From Acridotheres tristis (lineage: Eukaryota; Chordata; Aves; Passeriformes; Sturnidae): DNA of 64,000 bases. A program made the position numbers and the translations under genes. The notes under the pieces are model-generated. The model made no database searches, had not been told where the DNA came from, and saw nothing but the letters and a program-made list of their open reading frames with translations. The DNA is taken from NCBI GenBank assembly GCA_037013685.1, contig CM072884.1:682001-746000 (forward strand), written 5' to 3'. Below, in pieces: positions 61,001 through 64,000 of the stretch (its first letter is position 1; each line of letters starts with the position of its first letter).

Positions 61001-62727
61001 TCAAATCAGCCAAAGTGCTGTTCCTCCTCTATGTTACCCAGCTCTGGGAGCTCCCAGGGTGAAATCTCCACTCCAGAATTAGTTTCTCCCAGCCTGAATC
61101 TGTTGATCTGTGACACTTCACGAGTTTGTTTAATTCGTTTGCCTTTTGGCAAGGGTAGGAGGGGAGAAGTAGGATTTTTAAGGAGAGGTTGGGTGATTTG
61201 GAGATGGTAGTGGGCTTGGGGAGAGGGATTTCTCTGGCTCTGAGCCAATGGGATGTGGGAGGTTTCAAACACAGACACGGGGGGAAGCACTGGAGCGAGA
61301 GGAGATTAAATGGGAGAACAAGGGTTTGTTGTTTGCTGTAGTGAGGGCGAAGAAAGGGCACACCAGGCACACAGAGAGCAGCTTCCAGCAAGTTTGGGAA
61401 CTCTTCCTGCTGCTCCTGCAACGTGGCTGCTGCAGGATTATAACAAAAAATACTGGAGAAATAGGCAAGTAGAGCATCTCACGTAAATCACTGGTTTGTG
61501 AAGAGAGAGATTAGGAAAAACCCAGCTGATGCCTGGCTGAACTGATAAATACAGAGTCATAAGTCTCTCTTGCACATCTAAGCTTCTTGACGCAGAGAGG
61601 GCCCTCTCTCCAGCTGAAACCTGATTTTTGCAGGATATTACACATTGAGGTTGCTCAGGTTGTTGGGAGTTGGCACCTGTTTGGTCTAACCCTGATTTAT
61701 TTAGGGAGAAACCCTCCTTTCCTCATTCTCCATCCTCCCCTGGTGCACCAGCCCACTCTGTCCCATCCCACTGTGGTGTCACCAACACGTGTTTTATTCT
61801 CCTTGAATTGCATGTAGGAGCATTGAGATCTGGCATTGATAATTTGAGAAATAAAGACCAGACCTAGTTGAAACAGATTGTTTTCAGCTCAGAGGGGCAT
61901 TTATTGTGAGATTTCAGGCAGATGACTTGATTTCATTGCTCCTGATCATGTAAGAAGCACATGACTTAAAAACTGAGCGTTTTTGCAAGAAACTCAGGGG
62001 GAGTAGTTGAATGTCATTGAAAGTTGAAGGTTCAGGAGAGCAAAGCAAAGCCTGTTAATTTTGCTGTGCTCTTTTAATTTGGCTAAAACCTTCTGCAGTT
62101 GATGGTAGGTTGGATGGAAGCCAGAGAATTTATCCTTATCATGTCAAAGGGAGCCCAGTTTGCTGTGTCTTCCTTTCCAGGTCTGCATCCCTTCCCTGCC
62201 CTCCACTCACCCCTGGTCCATCTCCTTCTACTTTGAGCACAGTAATTTGTCTATGCCCTGGCTCCAGCCTCCTGCCCTCATGTGGGAATTAAATGTTGGC
62301 TCACCTACTCCAAAACTTCAAATGAGCTCTGAGACAAACAGCACTTTTCCCCCCGCCTCTCTCCTTTGTAACTCTATAAATCATTGTGACTGTAAATCAC
62401 TGTTTGTTTTAGTTACTAATCCTTTATCAGTTCTTCCATTTTCCCAAGGACATTGGAGCAGGCAGTAAGGAAAATGTTCCTTTTTAGTGTGCTCTTGTTC
62501 AGGCCGCACACCTGTAGTAACTCATGTCCTGTGCAAGTCCTACAGCAGATGACAGAGCTGTTTTTTGGTGTTTTCCTTAATCCCTCCACAGCTGCCATCA
62601 ACTTCCTGCGCTCTCTGCTGGAGCCAGACCCTGCCAAGAGACCAAACATCCAGCAAGCCCTGGCAAACCGCTGGCTCAACGAGAACTACCCTGGGAGAGC
62701 ACCCCCCAATGTCACCTACCCAAACAG
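33843..62727 (+). CDS. HUNK: HUNK, hormonally up-regulated Neu-associated kinase (6 exons, 3' end off window)
   Basis: This is a Ser/Thr protein kinase of the AMPK/SNF1-related family. Six exons join in phase to 332 codons plus two bases. The kinase domain spans roughly residues 57-317. It has the glycine loop GEGSFAKV (65-72), the ATP-anchoring lysine K87 in VAVK, HRDLKIEN with catalytic D182, DFG at 200-202, an activation loop with the T218-containing FSTQCGSP, and APE at 227-229. All catalytic residues are intact, so an active kinase is expected. The protein starts [15 protein letters not shown], the start I recall for mammalian HUNK. Human HUNK is about 714 residues; the long C-terminal region lies off the right edge. 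Intron 1 is 13.9 kb. Confidence 0.97.
34208..34612. repeat. GC-rich minisatellite with 126-base higher-order period
   Basis: The basic unit is about 21 bases, close to GGATGGAGGAGCCCCCCGGGA. Six variant units form a 126-base block that occurs twice almost identically (phrase GCCCCCCGAAGGATGGAGG at 34253 and again at 34379), followed by a partial third block and simple units to about 34612. Both periods are multiples of three, so several frames stay open on both strands. Confidence 0.93.
35310..35575 (+). mobile_element. CR1 LINE 3'-end fragment, sense orientation
   Basis: It follows the CR1 consensus in the forward direction: GGAACGGCCTCAGGTTGGGCC, then AATTTCTTGATTGAAAAGG, CATCCCTGGAGGTGTCCAAG and GGTCCTTTCCAGCCTCAGTG, ending near GGGATTCTGTG, which resembles the terminal ATTCTATG octamer. 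It is the only CR1 in this window on the plus strand. Confidence 0.88.
37890..37920. repeat. Short inverted repeat (11-base arms, 9-base loop)
   Basis: AGATATCTCTC at 37890-37900 and GAGAGATATTT at 37910-37920 pair along their whole length with one G-T wobble, around the loop CTTTATGAA. The flank is AT-rich. It may be chance. Confidence 0.7.
47250..47425 (-). mobile_element. CR1 LINE fragment
   Basis: The reverse complement of CR1 3' sequence: CATTTCCAGGGATCCAGGGG, CCTGTGCCAGGGCCTGCCCA and GAAGCCATTCCCCTTGCCC in order. It lacks the 3' terminal part. It lies 530 bases before HUNK exon 2. Confidence 0.85.
47959..48251 (+). CDS. HUNK: HUNK exon 2, kinase N-lobe to HRD
   Basis: It encodes [14 protein letters not shown] through HRAGVVH plus two bases (84-180). 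It has the catalytic Lys in VAVK, the C-helix Glu in RREGQI, and the hinge around VMELCPGGN. Acceptor CCTTAG; donor CACAG|GTAGCC; phase 0 in, phase 2 out. Confidence 0.98.
48870..49000 (-). mobile_element. CR1 LINE 3'-end fragment
   Basis: It begins ACAGAATCACAGGAAGTGCT, then GAGTTGGAAGGGATCATCC, ACACAGGACACCCCAAAAAT and TGCCTGGGAGCGTTTCCCAA. This is the reverse complement of a CR1 tail from a different subfamily than the fragment at 24116. Confidence 0.88.
50161..50217. repeat. 19-base tandem repeat, three copies
   Basis: CCTGAGTTTCTGTGTTCAT is followed by a copy with one change and a third, more diverged copy. Confidence 0.85.
50843..50858. repeat. (TTG)n trinucleotide microsatellite
   Basis: About five clean TTG copies within HUNK intron 2. 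Confidence 0.85.
54973..55028 (+). CDS. HUNK: HUNK exon 3 (56 bases), catalytic loop
   Basis: It completes Arg181 and encodes [18 protein letters not shown] plus one base of the DFG Asp. D182 is the catalytic base. Acceptor CTTTCAG; donor TTG|GTATGA; phase 2 in, phase 1 out. Skipping it would abolish activity. Confidence 0.98.
55029..58830 (+). other. HUNK intron 3
   Basis: 3802 bases. It holds an A-run near 56246-56258 and a CR1 tail at 58468. Otherwise it looks like unique intron sequence with no exon recognised. Confidence 0.75.
58468..58535 (-). mobile_element. CR1 LINE tail remnant
   Basis: ATTCATAGAATATTCTGAGT followed by TGGAGAGGACCTATAAGGAT is the reverse complement of the CR1 3' tail, including a CATAGAAT octamer. 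Only about 70 bases can be recognised. Confidence 0.82.
58831..58966 (+). CDS. HUNK: HUNK exon 4, activation segment
   Basis: It completes Asp200 and encodes [10 protein letters not shown] through KIDVWS plus two bases. DFG, the activation loop [18 protein letters not shown] and the DVWS helix are all here. Acceptor TTCACAG; donor CAT|GTGAGT; phase 1 in, phase 2 out. Confidence 0.98.
59010..59095 (-). mobile_element. Diverged CR1 remnant in HUNK intron 4
   Basis: GGTGGCTCAGAGCCTGGTTC, then AGCCTGACCTGAAATGTTCT and CAGAGATGGGGCATCAAC, parallel the CR1 phrase GCTCAGAGCC-CAGCCTGGCCTTGAA-GATGGGGCATCCAC. It occupies much of a 230-base intron. Confidence 0.7.
59197..59324 (+). CDS. HUNK: HUNK exon 5, kinase C-lobe
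   Basis: It completes Ile245 and encodes [10 protein letters not shown] through FPTQLSS plus one base. Acceptor CTTTCAG; donor TCAG|GTAATC; phase 2 in, phase 1 out. It is separated from exon 4 by only 230 bases. Confidence 0.98.
59325..62591 (+). other. HUNK intron 5
   Basis: 3267 bases of apparently unique sequence. No named repeat, exon or RNA gene recognised. Confidence 0.7.
62592..62727 (+). CDS. HUNK: HUNK exon 6, end of kinase domain
   Basis: It completes Ala288 and encodes [10 protein letters not shown] through NVTYPN plus two bases (to 332). The [13 protein letters not shown] block is the last kinase helix. Acceptor CCACAG; donor ACAG|GTACAC; phase 1 in, phase 2 out. It is the last HUNK exon visible. 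Confidence 0.97.
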
Positions 62728-64000
62728 GTACACCAGAGGGGGACAGGGAAGAGAAAACCTGCCAGGGTGTCTGTGCATTGCATCCCTGGTGTTCCAGTTC
62801 CGTTTGTGTCACAGATCCTAGGAACTGCTTCAGCGAACCCATCATAAAGATTATTGAGATTGGCCCTGTGTTGCTTGAAGTGGTCAAGAGCAATGCCTTT
62901 AATTGGAAGCTGCAATTACAGTGTATTATTTGCAGGGTGAGCTGGGGTGCAGATATTCTGATGAATTTGCTGCAGGCCTGGGAATGGGGAGGTGTGACAG
63001 GCAGTTCTGATCTCCACCTCGTTGGCAATTCAAAGCCAAGCTGCTTCTCCAGGAGAGCCTCTGCCTGTTTGTGAGTGGGTTAAGGGAATATGCAAACCAT
63101 GGTGAGAAAGGTCAGAGTTTAATGGTCTTGCTTCCTTGGTTGTTGCACCCTGCTGAATACATGACTAAAAGCAAGCAGAGACCAAATCTCACGGTCAGTC
63201 AAACATCCAGCCGGGGAAAAAGAAAAAAGAGAAAATACTTGTGGTCCAGTTTGGTTAGAAATAACCTTGCTTGACTTTAAACAGTGTGGAGTTGCAGTCA
63301 GGGGAGAGAAATAAGGGCATTTTTTACATAAGAATTCATCAGACCTCTCTGATTCTGCCTTAGGATGACTTTGTGCCCTGGAGATACGAGTTCCTCTCCA
63401 GTGCCTGTAAATGAAGCCTCAGGCAGCTCACTTGGAATTACATGTCTGGATTTGATCAGATAAAACCTCCTTCCTGTATCAAAGCCCTCCAGCTGTGTTT
63501 CATACACCTCCCAGGACCTGCAGGATTCACTCACAGGCCAAGCAGCACCGAGGCACAGACAGCAACTTAAAGCCTAATTTTGGTGCTTAAAACTTGACAG
63601 TGCTGCAGAATTTCTGTCCTAACCTGTCTAAGAGGAGAGACCCTGAGTGAAGATCATAACTTCCCCTCCTTCAGCTCCCAGGAGCAGATGTAGTGCCTTG
63701 ACAGAGGGTGCAGGTGCCCCGATTTAGCAGCAGGTATATTCTTTCCAGAGGCAGCATCATGGAGAACGGTGTGACTGTGCCATTCCTTGACCTGAGGATG
63801 GATGGATGGGTGGATGTCCAGCAGCTTGGATGCCTGGGGATAGCACTGGATCCACCCCCTGAAATGAGGAGGGCATTATCTCCCCAGGATATAAAGGTGG
63901 CCCCTGTGATGAATTGTTTCCCAAGGGATGAGAACAGGCAGAGCCATTCTCTCAATATCACTCCTCCAAATTGAGGGGATGTGTGAAGCTGTAAAGGATA
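62728..64000 (+). other. HUNK intron 6, partial
   Basis: 1273 bases to the window edge. The next HUNK exon, which should begin with the ISLEDLS-like block, is not seen. No repeat family recognised. Confidence 0.75.

Noticed and set aside
1..64000. tRNA, rRNA, CRISPR, prophage or bacterial operon content
   Set aside because: Nothing in the window resembles these; it is ordinary vertebrate gene, intron and retroposon sequence.

Overview
The window is vertebrate nuclear DNA, almost certainly from a bird. It holds small exons with GT-AG introns, CpG-island promoters and fragments of CR1 LINEs, the typical sauropsid retroposon. Coding sequence fills only about 4% of it. I found no bacterial, phage, CRISPR or viral content, no RNA gene I could support, and no sign of an undescribed multi-gene system. 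Species cannot be fixed from the sequence.

Two genes are present, both incomplete, arranged head to head. On the minus strand, from 21964 down to the left edge, is SCAF4, which encodes an SR-related factor binding the RNA polymerase II C-terminal domain (CTD). Fifteen coding exons are visible (1801 bases, 600 codons plus one base). They cover the CTD-interaction domain, a Q/P-rich linker, an Arg/Ser domain and the RRM. The exons for the proline-rich C-terminus lie off the left edge. On the plus strand, from 33843 to 62727 and off the right edge, is HUNK, an AMPK/SNF1-related Ser/Thr kinase. Six exons (998 bases, 332 codons plus two bases) carry essentially the whole kinase domain; the C-terminal regulatory exons are missing. 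All splice phases agree across both genes. The SCAF4-HUNK pairing matches human chromosome 21q22.11.

Layout: 1-21964 SCAF4 exons and introns; about 21340-22430 SCAF4 CpG-island promoter; 22434-22605 a decaying TCGGC pentamer array; 22.6-33.0 kb intergenic DNA with two CR1 remnants, a 92-base G/T-only tract and, at 32.53 kb, a G-triplet pentamer array; 33.05-34.65 kb HUNK CpG island with exon 1 and a 126-bp-period minisatellite just inside intron 1; 34.1-64 kb HUNK introns (the first is 13.9 kb) with CR1 fragments.

The genes are not known to share a pathway. SCAF4 acts in the nucleus on elongating Pol II to suppress premature polyadenylation; HUNK is a signalling kinase. The points most worth a second look are the G-rich arrays flanking the two promoters, upstream reading frames at both starts (including a 121-codon in-frame extension of HUNK), and a tandem splice acceptor in SCAF4 exon 13 whose second AG leads at once to a stop.
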